Source: Anaerolineales bacterium | Lineage (GTDB): Bacteria > Chloroflexota > Anaerolineae > Anaerolineales > Villigracilaceae | Length of the DNA stretch: 64,000 bases | NCBI GenBank assembly: GCA_016789305.1 | Contig: JAEURJ010000023.1 | Span: 62,001 to 126,000 of the forward strand | Direction: 5' to 3' | In this document: positions 1-9,055 of the stretch, in pieces | Position numbering within the stretch: position 1 is the stretch's first letter | Layout of the letters: every line of letters starts with the position of its first letter | The notes under the pieces: model-generated | What the model saw: the letters and a program-made list of their open reading frames with translations, nothing else | Told to the model about the DNA's origin: nothing | The model's database searches: none | Position numbers and translations under genes: made by a program

Positions 1-126
1 GGACTGAACAGCCGACCACGCCTGTTCACTGGATTTAATGTTAACGAGAGTATGCCTGTTTCCGCCGAGCGCATTCTGGATCAGGCCAAATTCCTTCAGA
101 TCATTTTCCAAAACCAATATTTTCAT
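1..126 (-). CDS. Response regulator receiver domain protein, N-terminal part (cut by window edge)
   Basis: Reading the minus strand from the ATG at 126 gives 42 codons open to the window edge. The peptide starts MKILVLENDLKEF and continues through an amphipathic helix, the beta1-alpha1 pattern of a CheY-like receiver; the acidic pair expected after beta1 is E-N-D here. An AGGTGA Shine-Dalgarno lies 5 bases before the ATG, and a TATAAT box on the minus strand (145-150) could be its -10. The phosphoacceptor Asp and any output domain are outside the window. It could be a stand-alone receiver or the start of a larger regulator. The family call is reasonable but rests on 42 residues. Confidence 0.55.
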   Translation of the reverse strand, partial: MKILVLENDLKEFGLIQNALGGNRHTLVNIKSSEQAWSAVQS

Positions 127-223
127 AGAATCACCTATGTAAACATTATACAGGTTGTCAATATGAATTTTCATTATGCAAGGTAGCTGAATTGATTTTA
201 ATATGAAGGAAACGGCCCTTAAG

Positions 224-252
224 TTGACAAATGCCCCCTCCCATAGTAATAT
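224..252 (+). promoter_or_regulatory. Sigma70-type promoter of tRNA-Met
   Basis: TTGACA (224-229), a 17-base spacer and TATAAT-like TAATAT (247-252) form a near-consensus promoter. Transcription would start near 259, about 15 bases before the mature tRNA. Confidence 0.8.
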
Positions 253-273
253 TTGCCCCGCTCTTTCCACAAC

Positions 274-345
274 GCCGAGGTAGCTCAGTGGCAGAGCAGG
301 GGACTCATAAGCCCTTGGTCGGGAGTTCAAATCTCCCCCTCGGCA
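274..345 (+). tRNA. tRNA-Met (anticodon CAT)
   Basis: A full cloverleaf can be drawn. Acceptor GCCGAGG pairs with CCTCGGC (338-344), the D-arm is GCTC/GAGC, and the anticodon loop CTCATAA (304-310) carries CAT. The T-arm is GGGAG-TTCAAAT-CTCCC, and A345 is the discriminator. The anticodon stem has one A-G mismatch next to the loop and a G-T pair at the far end. CCA is not encoded (ACTA follows). CAT could be elongator Met, initiator, or Ile with lysidine at C34. The 1-72 pair is G-C, which argues against an initiator. Elongator Met is the best guess. Confidence 0.93.
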
Positions 346-350
346 CTACA

Positions 351-376
351 CCCGCCACTTGGCGGGTTTTGTTTTT
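351..376 (+). terminator. Intrinsic terminator after tRNA-Met
   Basis: CCCGCC-ACTT-GGCGGG is followed by TTTTGTTTTT, beginning a few bases after the mature tRNA end. With the upstream promoter this makes the tRNA a single-gene transcription unit. Confidence 0.9.
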
Positions 377-480
377 GGTTGGGATTTCGCATGCTCAACA
401 GGTCTCCCTTTTGGGATTAACAGCGGTGGTCTTTTCATTTTCCAACGTATAATTCAAAAAATCCACCTACATGGGAATAC

Positions 481-1149
481 ATGCAAATCAAGATCAACAA
501 ACTAGTCCGCGCGAAACGCCGAACCATCGCTCTCATCATTGAAAAGGATGGAAGCCTTACGGTCCGCGCGCCAAAGCGGGCAGCCATGCTGGATATCGAT
601 CAATTCATTCATGAAAAAGCTGGGTGGATTTTACGTACACGCGAAAGGCTCAAATCCATCATTGAGATCCCTAAAAGGCAATATATGGATGGGGAACAAT
701 TTTTGTATTTGGGGAATTCGTATGAATTAAAACTTGTTCCGCCTCAAAGACCTGCATTGAAATTTGACCGTGAATTCAAGCTGGGAGATACCGCACAAAA
801 GCGCGGGGAGGCATTTTTCATCAAATGGTACAAGGAGCAGGCATTTCGAGTCATCTCCGAGCGGGTGGCAGAATTCTCAAAGCGATATGCCTTCATTCCC
901 AAACAAGTAAAGATCAGCTCCGCAAAGACACGTTGGGGGTCCTGCAGCCCGGATGGAACCCTGAATTTCACCTGGCGGTTAATCATGGCTCCGCTGCCTG
1001 TAGTGGATTATGTGGTGGTACACGAACTGGTCCATTTACGGGTCAGGAATCACTCGCAGAAATTTTGGAAGGCTGTGGAGGCCATCATGCCGGAATACAA
1101 AACTCACAGGAAATGGTTACGAGAGAACGGCGACAGATTGGGCTTATAA
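481..1149 (+). CDS. YgjP/SprT-like zinc metallopeptidase (DUF45/M48-type)
   Basis: A 222-residue cytosolic protein of the YgjP-like metallopeptidase family, close to the usual family length. The C-terminal third shows the family hallmarks: a WGSC motif, then HELVH at residues 181-185 (two zinc ligands and the catalytic Glu), with H191 as the likely third ligand in the segment RNHSQKFW. The N-terminal part is a basic beta-rich region. The role of the family is poorly known; an intracellular zinc protease is the usual annotation. A TATAAT box lies at 448-453, but no clear Shine-Dalgarno precedes the ATG. It stands alone between the tRNA and the signalling block. Family assignment is confident; substrate is unknown. 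Confidence 0.88.
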   Translation: MQIKINKLVRAKRRTIALIIEKDGSLTVRAPKRAAMLDIDQFIHEKAGWILRTRERLKSIIEIPKRQYMDGEQFLYLGNSYELKLVPPQRPALKFDREFKLGDTAQKRGEAFFIKWYKEQAFRVISERVAEFSKRYAFIPKQVKISSAKTRWGSCSPDGTLNFTWRLIMAPLPVVDYVVVHELVHLRVRNHSQKFWKAVEAIMPEYKTHRKWLRENGDRLGL

Positions 1150-1229
1150 TTCTTAATGCAGATCAGGCCACAGCGGGGATAGATGCGGTGCTTCATTCAT
1201 AAATAAGGCATATGGTAGGGAATCCCCCC

Positions 1230-1274
1230 ATGTGTGGTTTTGCCGGCATATGTGAAAATATTGCAGTGAATTAA
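1230..1274 (+). pseudogene. Possible 5' remnant of a class II glutamine amidotransferase gene (asnB-like)
   Basis: A 14-codon reading frame starts MCGFAGICEN and ends at TAA (1272-1274). Asparagine synthetases and other class II amidotransferases begin MCG(I/F)AG, with Cys2 as the nucleophile, so the match is specific for such a short peptide. AGGGA lies about 8 bases upstream as a plausible ribosome site. No continuation of the family is seen in the following 170 bases. It may be the scar of a deleted gene or a chance match. Confidence 0.35.
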
Positions 1275-1442
1275 CCATTTATGCAACCTGGCACATTAAT
1301 AGAATCAATTTGTTTTCGGACACATATTGAATTTCCAACGGGGGAAATTCGGTTCCCAATCGTCACTGAAAAGACGCACCAACCCATCCATGGTCATTAA
1401 AAATGGTTTCAACAAGAGTTACTGGAAAGAAGCAAGGTTACG

Positions 1443-4400
1443 ATGAAAAAAAACTCTGACAAGAAAAAAGTAAATACGAGATTAGACCATAAAACGCCCA
1501 AACAAAAAAAGGAGGGTGTAAGCCCGCCTGCAAAAACGCAGAGGAAGCAAACTCGACCGGCTGATATTGGACAGGATACGAAACAAGCCAATGTAGATCT
1601 CCAGGCTGAGCTCAACGAAAATATACTTGTAAAAAAGCTCCTCATTGTTGGGTATGTCAACCCAATAGATGATCCGCTTTACACAGCTTATGTCAGCCCG
1701 CAGATAAAGTCCATGCTTGGATATTCGCCCGAGGAATGGCTTGCGAACCCCAATTTATGGTCGGAGGTAATACACCCCCTGGATCGTGAACGTGTATTTG
1801 CGGAAATGGAGAATCTCAAGATCACCGGTGGCGATCTCAATCTTGAGTATCGGATTCTTGCACGTGATGGCAACACAGTTTGGGTACATGATCACCTGGT
1901 GCTTGTACGAAATGCGGATAATACACCGCAATTCTGGCAGGGGATGATGATCGATATTACCCAACGCAAACAGGCGGAAAAAAGCCTCATGGAAAGCGAG
2001 GAGAAATTTCGTTCCATTGTCGAGCAGACCTATGAAGGAATAGCTTTTAGCAATGAGCAAGGCGAAATTATCGAATGGAATCATGCCATTGAAGAAATTA
2101 CCGGTATCGGTCAAACAGAGGCATTGGGAATGCCGATTTGGGAAATACAAAGGCTATTGACACCCGAAGAGGAAAGTTTCAAGCTTGAACCTCTTAAGTC
2201 AATGGTCCTCCAATCGCTTCAAAAAGGGGAAACATTAACATCAAAACCAAACGGAAATCTGGAAATAAAAATCAAAACCAGGGATGGAAAATTTAAATTC
2301 ATCTCGCAGACAATTTTTCCGGTGAAGTCAAAAAAGGGATATCGCCTGGCAGCACTGGTGCGGGATCTCACCGATAAAAAGGTGGCCGAAGAAGAATTGC
2401 ACAAAAGCAACGAAAGATATCAAAGCATTGCAGAAGATATGCCGGTATTGATCAGCCGTTTCAAACATGACGGCACATTGACCTATGTTAATCGATTCTA
2501 TTGCGAATATTACAAAAGCAGCCCGGACGAATTGTTGAAAAAAAATCTGTTCGAAATGATCCCCGATGACGAACAGGAGTTTGTAAGAAAAAAATATCTT
2601 TCACTGAACATGGATCAGCCTTATGTAACATATGAATTTGAAGCTTTTGATACAAACGGCAGGCCGCGCTGGCAAAGGTGGACTGACCGCGCATTGTTTG
2701 ATCAAAACGGAGAAATCATCGAGTTCCAATCCATTGGCGAAGACATCACCGAGCGTAAACAGGCGGAACAATTACTGATCGAGAGTGAGGCGAGATTTCG
2801 TTCCTTGATCGCCAATGCGGGCGACATGATCCTGGTCGTGGACACAGAAGGAGTCATCACCTTTGCAAGTCCGTCTTTTGAGAAGTCATTGGGATATCTC
2901 CCCCAGGAAATGTTGGGTGAAAGCTTCATCAAGTGGATCCACCCGGATAATTTCTCCGAAGTAAAAACTGCATTGGAAAACAAAGGTGAAAGGCCGGGCT
3001 TAGCTTCTGTCAACATCAAAGTGCCCGGCAGACACAAGGATGGTTCCTGGCGTTACTTGGATGTTCTGGTCACGAACCTGTTGGACGAGCCATCGATCAT
3101 GGGGATCGTTCTTAACATCCGTGATGTGACTGAAAACGAGAAAATTGAAAAGACTTTGCGGGAAAGTGAAGCGCGATTTTCAAGCGCTTTCGAAAACGCG
3201 ACCATCGGCATGGCCCTTGTATCCACAGGCGGATTTATTTATCAATCCAACCGGGCACTGTGTGACTTTCTTGGGTATACAGAAGATGAACTGGTTAATA
3301 TCACTTTTCAGGAGATCACGCATCCTGAAGATCTCGAGGCCGACGTACAAAATGTCCAACGAATGCTAAACGGGGAAATCGAAACTTATAAAATGGAAAA
3401 ACGTTATCTGCACAAACTGGGATACATCGTGTGGGGTGCATTGAGCGTGTCACTGGTAAAAAGCGAGCAGGGCGAACCGCTTTACTTTATTTCGCAAATC
3501 AAGGATATCACCGAAAGAAAAGATACCGAAGCGGCGATTAATCGCCAGCTCTCCGAATTGGAAACTTTGTATGAAAGCGGCTTGATGATCAACAGCTTGT
3601 CCGACCCAAAAGAGATCGCTCAAAAGGTGATCGGGATTTTGGAAAGGCGAATGGCCTGGCACCATATCGCCATTCGCCAGTACAACTCCGACACAAATAC
3701 TGTTGAACTGATCGCGTTTCATAACGCCGCTCTTAATGCGGAACAGAATGCGGCAACTATCAAACGAGTAAACGAGATCATACACCTTCCAGGCGATGGG
3801 TTGAGCGGCTGGGTGATCATGAATGGACAGTCAATTCGAGTTCCGCAGGTAAAAAAGGACAAGCGTTACAAAGAAGTCTATCCTGGGATTCAATCCGGCC
3901 TGTATGCACCCCTCAAAATTGGGGAACGGGTGATCGGCTCCATTTCTGTGGAAAGTGAAGAGGAGAACGGTTTTACCCAACAGGATGAACGCCTGTTGGT
4001 AACCCTCGCGGCACAGGCGGCTGTTTCGATCGAAAATGCGACGTTGTACTTGACTGCTCAAAAGGAAATCAGCGAACGCAAACAGGCTGAAGATGCGCTT
4101 CAAAAACAGACCGAGGAACTGGTTCTGCTTAACAATCAGCTCGAAAGCCGGGTGAAAGAGCGCACCGCAGAGATCGAATTCACTCGTCAAAGACTCGAGC
4201 TTGCCACCAAAGCGGCAGGCCTTGGAATTTGGGAATGGAACATCAACAGCGGCGCGATGATATTGGACAACCAAATGTATACCATTTTGGGTCTGACCTC
4301 CAATGTATTTGATAACACCATGAAGGGTTTCATCGACTTTGTCCATGCGGAAGATCTTGAATATATCGAAAAACTGCTGCAGGAAATTATCGAAGGCAGA

Positions 4401-6101
4401 ACCTATTTCGAACTGGCATATCGCATCGTCCGCAAAGACGGGAGCGTCCGCTTTATTCACAGCCACGGCCTGGGAATTGTCGACCGCACCGGCCGGGTTG
4501 AGCGCATGATCGGCACCGCTGAAGATGTGACCGCTCAAAAACAAGCTGAACAAGCCGTGCTGGAAAGTGAGGCATATGCACGTTTGTTGTTTGATGCGTC
4601 TCCAGATCCTATTTCGGTTGCCGAAGCGGATGGGATCATGGTGGACGTAAATAAATTTTTCGAACAACAACATAACGTAAAGAGGGATGAAATACGCGGC
4701 AAGCACATCTCTGAATTAAATATTTTCCCGGCAGAAGATATAAAAAAGGCCGGGGATTACATCAACGAAATTCTGCAAGGAAAGAAGCTGCCTCCCATTG
4801 AGTTGGATTTTTATACAGCAGATAAGGGTCTCCATACTCTGGAAATGCATTCGTATCCAATTCAAGTCTATGGCAGGCCTCTGGTGCTAAGCACCAGCCG
4901 CGACATCACCGAACACAAAATATCCTCCGATATGCTGCGGCGTGCAAACAATGAAATGGAACGGGCGCTCCGCATAAAAGATGAATTTCTGGCCAGCATG
5001 AGTCACGAACTGCGTACACCGCTCAATGCCATTTTGGGAATTTCTGAAAGCCTCGAAGAGCAGATCATTGGGCCGCTCAACGAAAAACAGTTGAAATATC
5101 TGCGCACCGTCAGTGAAAGCGGTCATCACCTGCTCGAATTGATCAATGACATTTTGGATCTTTCAAAGATCGAAGCCGGGCGTATTGAGTTGAACATCGC
5201 ACAAATGCCAGCGGAGCATCTGGTACAGTCCAGTCTGCGAATCATAAAGGAAATGGCGCAAAAAAAAGAATTGCAACTCAAGGTGGATATCGACCCCAAT
5301 GTAAAGACCATGCAGGGCGATGAGCGTCGATTAAAGCAAGTGCTGGTCAACCTGCTCAGTAACGCGGTCAAATTCACGCCGCAAGGCGGCGAAGTTGGCC
5401 TTGAATTAAAAGGATACCCGGAAGATTCCGAGGCAACCATCACGGTGTGGGATACCGGCATTGGCATTAAACAAGAGGATATCAATCGCCTGTTCAAGCC
5501 CTTTGTACAACTTGACTCGAGCCTCTCGCGGGAATATGCCGGCACCGGCTTGGGCCTTGCCCTTGTCTCTCAAATGATACGTCTGCATGGCGGCAGCGTA
5601 AGCCTCACCAGTGAAATCGGAAAAGGCAGCCGCTTTACCGTTACCATTCCATGGGAGCCGGGCGGTCAAACTGCATCAGTGACATACTCATCGTCAGCAA
5701 TCCCGGCCATGCCACAGGCAGGCAAGAAGCGCGAAGGAAAAGTGATGGTCTTCGAGGATACAGATTCAATATCCCAGTTGCTGAATGATTACATCACATA
5801 TCTCGGATATAAACCCGTTATTGCGCGCAATGGCCTGGAGGGATTAATAATCGCAAAGCATGAAAGGCCGGACATCATTTTTATGGATATCATGATGCCC
5901 GGAATGGATGGCCTTGAAGCAACGAGACAACTTCGAAAAGATGAAGCGCTGAAAAACGTTCCAATCATTGCCCTCACTGCGCTGGCCATGCCGGGAGATC
6001 GCGAGCAATGCATTGCCGCCGGCATGAATGACTACATCAGCAAGCCGATCAGGATGAATGAAATTTCCGAGATGGTCACTAAATATATGGTCAACAAATA
6101 A
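1443..6101 (+). CDS. Giant hybrid sensor histidine kinase (7 PAS, GAF, HisKA, HATPase, REC)
   Basis: A 1552-residue kinase with no transmembrane segment, so probably cytosolic. After a basic Lys-rich tail of about 60 residues come PAS-like domains at about 70-175, 180-315, 323-440, 447-565 and 573-695. A GAF domain follows (703-875), then a coiled coil (880-915) and two more PAS domains (915-1035, 1041-1165). HisKA carries the phosphorylated His1188 in SHELRTPL. The HATPase domain has the N-box NLLSNAVKF and G-boxes DTGIGI and GTGLGL. A C-terminal receiver has Asp1482 in FMDIMMPG. Each PAS ends in the usual D(I/V)T(E/D)RK-type linker. It heads a block with three more signalling genes, 23 bases before the next one. 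AAGG lies 6 bases before the ATG. The signal sensed cannot be read from sequence. Confidence 0.95.
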   Translation: MKKNSDKKKVNTRLDHKTPKQKKEGVSPPAKTQRKQTRPADIGQDTKQANVDLQAELNENILVKKLLIVGYVNPIDDPLYTAYVSPQIKSMLGYSPEEWLANPNLWSEVIHPLDRERVFAEMENLKITGGDLNLEYRILARDGNTVWVHDHLVLVRNADNTPQFWQGMMIDITQRKQAEKSLMESEEKFRSIVEQTYEGIAFSNEQGEIIEWNHAIEEITGIGQTEALGMPIWEIQRLLTPEEESFKLEPLKSMVLQSLQKGETLTSKPNGNLEIKIKTRDGKFKFISQTIFPVKSKKGYRLAALVRDLTDKKVAEEELHKSNERYQSIAEDMPVLISRFKHDGTLTYVNRFYCEYYKSSPDELLKKNLFEMIPDDEQEFVRKKYLSLNMDQPYVTYEFEAFDTNGRPRWQRWTDRALFDQNGEIIEFQSIGEDITERKQAEQLLIESEARFRSLIANAGDMILVVDTEGVITFASPSFEKSLGYLPQEMLGESFIKWIHPDNFSEVKTALENKGERPGLASVNIKVPGRHKDGSWRYLDVLVTNLLDEPSIMGIVLNIRDVTENEKIEKTLRESEARFSSAFENATIGMALVSTGGFIYQSNRALCDFLGYTEDELVNITFQEITHPEDLEADVQNVQRMLNGEIETYKMEKRYLHKLGYIVWGALSVSLVKSEQGEPLYFISQIKDITERKDTEAAINRQLSELETLYESGLMINSLSDPKEIAQKVIGILERRMAWHHIAIRQYNSDTNTVELIAFHNAALNAEQNAATIKRVNEIIHLPGDGLSGWVIMNGQSIRVPQVKKDKRYKEVYPGIQSGLYAPLKIGERVIGSISVESEEENGFTQQDERLLVTLAAQAAVSIENATLYLTAQKEISERKQAEDALQKQTEELVLLNNQLESRVKERTAEIEFTRQRLELATKAAGLGIWEWNINSGAMILDNQMYTILGLTSNVFDNTMKGFIDFVHAEDLEYIEKLLQEIIEGRTYFELAYRIVRKDGSVRFIHSHGLGIVDRTGRVERMIGTAEDVTAQKQAEQAVLESEAYARLLFDASPDPISVAEADGIMVDVNKFFEQQHNVKRDEIRGKHISELNIFPAEDIKKAGDYINEILQGKKLPPIELDFYTADKGLHTLEMHSYPIQVYGRPLVLSTSRDITEHKISSDMLRRANNEMERALRIKDEFLASMSHELRTPLNAILGISESLEEQIIGPLNEKQLKYLRTVSESGHHLLELINDILDLSKIEAGRIELNIAQMPAEHLVQSSLRIIKEMAQKKELQLKVDIDPNVKTMQGDERRLKQVLVNLLSNAVKFTPQGGEVGLELKGYPEDSEATITVWDTGIGIKQEDINRLFKPFVQLDSSLSREYAGTGLGLALVSQMIRLHGGSVSLTSEIGKGSRFTVTIPWEPGGQTASVTYSSSAIPAMPQAGKKREGKVMVFEDTDSISQLLNDYITYLGYKPVIARNGLEGLIIAKHERPDIIFMDIMMPGMDGLEATRQLRKDEALKNVPIIALTALAMPGDREQCIAAGMNDYISKPIRMNEISEMVTKYMVNK

Positions 6102-6124
6102 TTTGGTTTTGACAGAGGAGATGC

Positions 6125-7186
6125 ATGCCAAGCAAATTATTGATCGTGGACGATGAGCCATCCGCTCCTGCAACAATGGAAGCCGCATTCGCAGGGGAAG
6201 GATATGACCTTGATTTTGCCGATGGCGGGGCGCTTGCTATCAAAAAGGCGGATGCCTCCCTGCCGGATATTATTCTGCTGGATGTGATGATGCCGGGCAT
6301 GGATGGATTTGAAGTCTGCCGCCGCCTCCGTTCCAACCCCAAGCTTGCTGAAGTACCGATCATTATTCTCACCGCTTTGGACGACCGCGCCTCACGCCTT
6401 GCCGGCATCGAAGCCGGTGCAGATGATTTTCTCGCCAAGCCGGTGGATGTACAGGAGCTACGTTTAAGAGTGCGGACCATTTTAAAATTAAATCGATATC
6501 GTACCCTTGTGACACAAAGAGAAAGTTTACAGGAAATGGCATCTCGAGTGATCACCGCCCAGGAAGAAGAGCGAAAGCACATCTCTCGTGAGCTGCACGA
6601 TGATTTTGGCCAGGCCTTGATCGCTCACATGCTTAACCTGCGAAACCTGCAAATTGACCTAAGCAAGAAAAATAACGAGTTTTCCCAAACGTTGGAGACT
6701 CTCATTGCAGACACCAATAAGACCCTTGAAAAAATTCGCCTCCTTGCGCAGGATCTGCGTCCCACCCTTCTGGATACGTTGGGATTAAAAAAAGCGCTTG
6801 AAACCTATTGCAATGAGTTCAGGGCGCGTTCCGGCACCTCCATTTCCATTGATTTCGACATGGATTTCCCGGAGTTGCCAGATATGCATTCGATTACCTT
6901 GTACCGCTTTCTACAGGAGGCACTGACCAATGTGATCAAACATGCAAAGGCGGAGCAGATCTGGGTGGAACTTTATACCGAAGGAAATAATGCAATCCTG
7001 ACGGTTCAGGATAATGGATTGGGATTTTCAGATTCGGACATGGAGCAGGTCAAAGGCATTGGGATCACCGGGATGCGCGAAAGAATGTTGATCGCGGGCG
7101 GCGAAATCCGGATCAACTCCTCCCCGTCAAAAGGAACGATCATCTCGGCTTATCTTCCGTTGGAAAATAAATCTTTGGAGAATTGA
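6125..7186 (+). CDS. REC-HisKA_3 sensor kinase (receiver fused to NarX/LiaS-type kinase)
   Basis: 353 residues: an N-terminal receiver (about 4-118) with Asp53 in LLDVMMPG, a short coiled segment, a HisKA_3 dimerisation domain with His158 in ELHDDFGQ, and a HATPase domain (about 250-347) with NVIKHA, DNGLGF and GIGITGMRERM. It has no sensor domain; input must come through phosphorylation of its receiver. Position between the giant hybrid kinase and a NarL regulator suggests a phosphorelay, which is inference. SD GAGGAG sits 5 bases before the ATG. The next gene begins 1 base after its stop, so the two are probably translated together. Confidence 0.93.
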   Translation: MPSKLLIVDDEPSAPATMEAAFAGEGYDLDFADGGALAIKKADASLPDIILLDVMMPGMDGFEVCRRLRSNPKLAEVPIIILTALDDRASRLAGIEAGADDFLAKPVDVQELRLRVRTILKLNRYRTLVTQRESLQEMASRVITAQEEERKHISRELHDDFGQALIAHMLNLRNLQIDLSKKNNEFSQTLETLIADTNKTLEKIRLLAQDLRPTLLDTLGLKKALETYCNEFRARSGTSISIDFDMDFPELPDMHSITLYRFLQEALTNVIKHAKAEQIWVELYTEGNNAILTVQDNGLGFSDSDMEQVKGIGITGMRERMLIAGGEIRINSSPSKGTIISAYLPLENKSLEN

Positions 7187-7187
7187 C

Positions 7188-7835
7188 ATGATTCGTGTAC
7201 TGCTCGCAGAAGATCACGCCATGGTACGCGCAGGGTTGCGCGCTCTATTGGAACGTTCCGGCAACATAGAAATCGTCGGGGAGGCTTCCAATGGGCATGA
7301 GGCGATCGAAATGGTCACCCGCCTGGAGCCGGATTTATTAATTATGGATATCATGATGCCGCGACTGAATGGTGTGCAATCAGCGGAACAAATCCGCGCC
7401 CTGAAAATTCCCGTTAATATCCTGATTCTTTCCATGTATTCAGACGAAGGGCTGATCCGTCAGGCCTTAAGAAATGGTGTTAAGGGGTATGTCTTGAAAT
7501 CATCTGTAAGCAATGAATTGCTTGAAGCGATCCAAACCATCTCGAATGGTGGCACCTATCTGAGCAGTGAGTTATCCGACCTGATCACTGAAAACATCCA
7601 GAACCCACATCTCGCGGAAAAAAGGGATCCAATTGAAATTCTTTCCCCGCGCGAAAAGGAAATTCTCCAACTCATTACCGAGGAACATACCAGTGCTGAA
7701 ATTGCCAAAATTTTGTTCATCAGCGAAAAAACAGTTGAAAAGCATCGAACGAACATCATGGACAAGTTGAACATTCACAACCTTGCAGGGCTGGTAAAGT
7801 TTGCCATCAAATATGGCCTGGCAAATCAGGAGTAG
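7188..7835 (+). CDS. NarL/FixJ-family response regulator (REC + LuxR-type HTH)
   Basis: 215 residues. The receiver (1-120) has the acidic patch EDH, phosphoacceptor Asp54 in LLIMDIMMP and a conserved Lys in YVLKSS. The LuxR-type HTH (about 148-210) includes LSPREKEILQLI and SEKTVEKHRTNIMDKL. This class is the normal partner of HisKA_3 kinases, and the kinase gene ends 1 base upstream, so the pair is a typical two-component system. It should act as a DNA-binding transcription factor; target genes are unknown. Confidence 0.96.
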   Translation: MIRVLLAEDHAMVRAGLRALLERSGNIEIVGEASNGHEAIEMVTRLEPDLLIMDIMMPRLNGVQSAEQIRALKIPVNILILSMYSDEGLIRQALRNGVKGYVLKSSVSNELLEAIQTISNGGTYLSSELSDLITENIQNPHLAEKRDPIEILSPREKEILQLITEEHTSAEIAKILFISEKTVEKHRTNIMDKLNIHNLAGLVKFAIKYGLANQE

Positions 7836-7897
7836 GCGGCCCCATGGGCACCGCAAAATGGGGGATTACCTGTATGGCTTCACTCTCATAGTTAATA

Positions 7898-7903
7898 TAT
7901 ACT
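7898..7903 (+). promoter_or_regulatory. Candidate -10 box of the REC-HD-GYP gene
   Basis: TATACT at 7898-7903 ends 7 bases before the ATG at 7911, where no Shine-Dalgarno is present. This would give a leaderless transcript. No good -35 was found. Confidence 0.4.
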
Positions 7904-7910
7904 TTTTCCC

Positions 7911-8909
7911 ATGACCGAACAAAAAACTGCAAGCATCATACTGATCGTGGATGACGAACCAACAGCGAGACAAACCGTTGAATCGATTTTGGAGAATCAG
8001 GGGTATCAGATCGAAATGGCGGAAAACGGAATACAAGCCATCAGTCAGGCCCTTGCCTTGCTCCCCGACGTAATATTATTGGATGTAATGATGCCCGGCA
8101 TGAACGGTTTCGATGTGTGTCGTCGAATCCGGCAGGAACCCCTGCTGGCTGAGATCCCGATCATCATGGTCACTGCCCTGGATGACAAACAATCACTCCT
8201 CAGCGGTCTCGAAGCAGGCGCAGATGACTACATCACCAAACCTTATGATCGCTACGAGTTGCGGGCACGCCTGCTTGGCATCACCCGACTCAATCGTTAT
8301 CGAAAACTTTTGGAGGAAAGAGCCAATATTGAAGAAGCCCATACGCAACTTCTTGCCGCCTATGACGCCACAATTGAAGGCTGGTCCCGCGCAATGGACC
8401 TGCGCGATAAGGAAACCGAAGGCCACACCCAGCGTGTCACGGAATTAACCCTGCGGCTTTGCAACATGCTTGGCATGGACCATGAATCGTTGCTTCACGT
8501 ACGACGCGGTGCGCTTCTACATGACATCGGAAAACTTGGCGTTCCAGATTCGATCCTCAACAAAAACGGCTCCCTGACAACCGAAGAATGGGAGATCATG
8601 AAAAAACACACTGTGTATGCATATGAAATGATATCGCCCATTGAATACCTTCACCCGGCATTGGACATCCCATACTGTCACCATGAAAAATGGGATGGCT
8701 CCGGGTATCCGCGCGGGTTAAAAGGGGAGGAAATTCCCCTCGTTGCCCGCCTCTTCTCGGTTGTTGATGTGTGGGATGCGCTGACATCAGACCGCCCCTA
8801 TCGCGCTGCATGGGATAAGGAAAAAACGCTTGAGCATATAAAGAACGAATCCGGCAAACATTTCGACCCGAAAGCTGTTGAACTTTTTTGTAAAATGCTG
8901 GAATCATAG
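7911..8909 (+). CDS. Response regulator with HD-GYP c-di-GMP phosphodiesterase domain (RpfG-like)
   Basis: 332 residues: a receiver (about 8-122) with Asp58 in LLDVMMPGM, a coiled linker, and an HD-GYP domain (about 140-330). The metal-site motif HDIGKLG starts at His204-Asp205. HHEKWDGSGYP, RLFSVVDVWDAL and the GYP triplet are all present, so the enzyme should be active. It would degrade c-di-GMP when its receiver is phosphorylated. It lies 75 bases after the NarL regulator with its own possible -10 box. With the GGDEF gene ending at 11134 it gives the locus both arms of c-di-GMP turnover. Confidence 0.95.
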   Translation: MTEQKTASIILIVDDEPTARQTVESILENQGYQIEMAENGIQAISQALALLPDVILLDVMMPGMNGFDVCRRIRQEPLLAEIPIIMVTALDDKQSLLSGLEAGADDYITKPYDRYELRARLLGITRLNRYRKLLEERANIEEAHTQLLAAYDATIEGWSRAMDLRDKETEGHTQRVTELTLRLCNMLGMDHESLLHVRRGALLHDIGKLGVPDSILNKNGSLTTEEWEIMKKHTVYAYEMISPIEYLHPALDIPYCHHEKWDGSGYPRGLKGEEIPLVARLFSVVDVWDALTSDRPYRAAWDKEKTLEHIKNESGKHFDPKAVELFCKMLES

Positions 8910-8991
8910 ACGCGCACCATTTCAGCCGGGATGCATCCAAAAGGGGAAACACCCGGAGCTCATTTATAAAGTATTGTGGAATCAACAATGC

Positions 8992-9034
8992 TTGAGACAA
9001 CAAGACCGCTGTTATGGCGGTCTTGTTGTCTCAA
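8992..9034. terminator. Perfect 18-bp hairpin between HD-GYP and metallopeptidase genes
   Basis: TTGAGACAACAAGACCGC (8992-9009) is exactly complementary to 9017-9034 with a 7-base loop. It lies 80 bases after the HD-GYP stop. There is no long T-run after either arm, so it may be an imperfect terminator, a processing site or a regulatory stem. An ATG at 9014 falls inside it and would only be reachable if the stem is melted. Confidence 0.6.
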
Positions 9035-9055
9035 TATACCTTATACTTTAGTCAA

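Noticed and set aside
231..452. 73-codon open frame over the tRNA
   Set aside because: It covers the tRNA-Met gene and its terminator; no ribosome site and no protein family likeness.
3831..4706. 291-codon open frame on the minus strand inside the giant kinase
   Set aside because: Antisense shadow of PAS/GAF coding sequence; residue composition is not protein-like and the plus-strand domains are clear.
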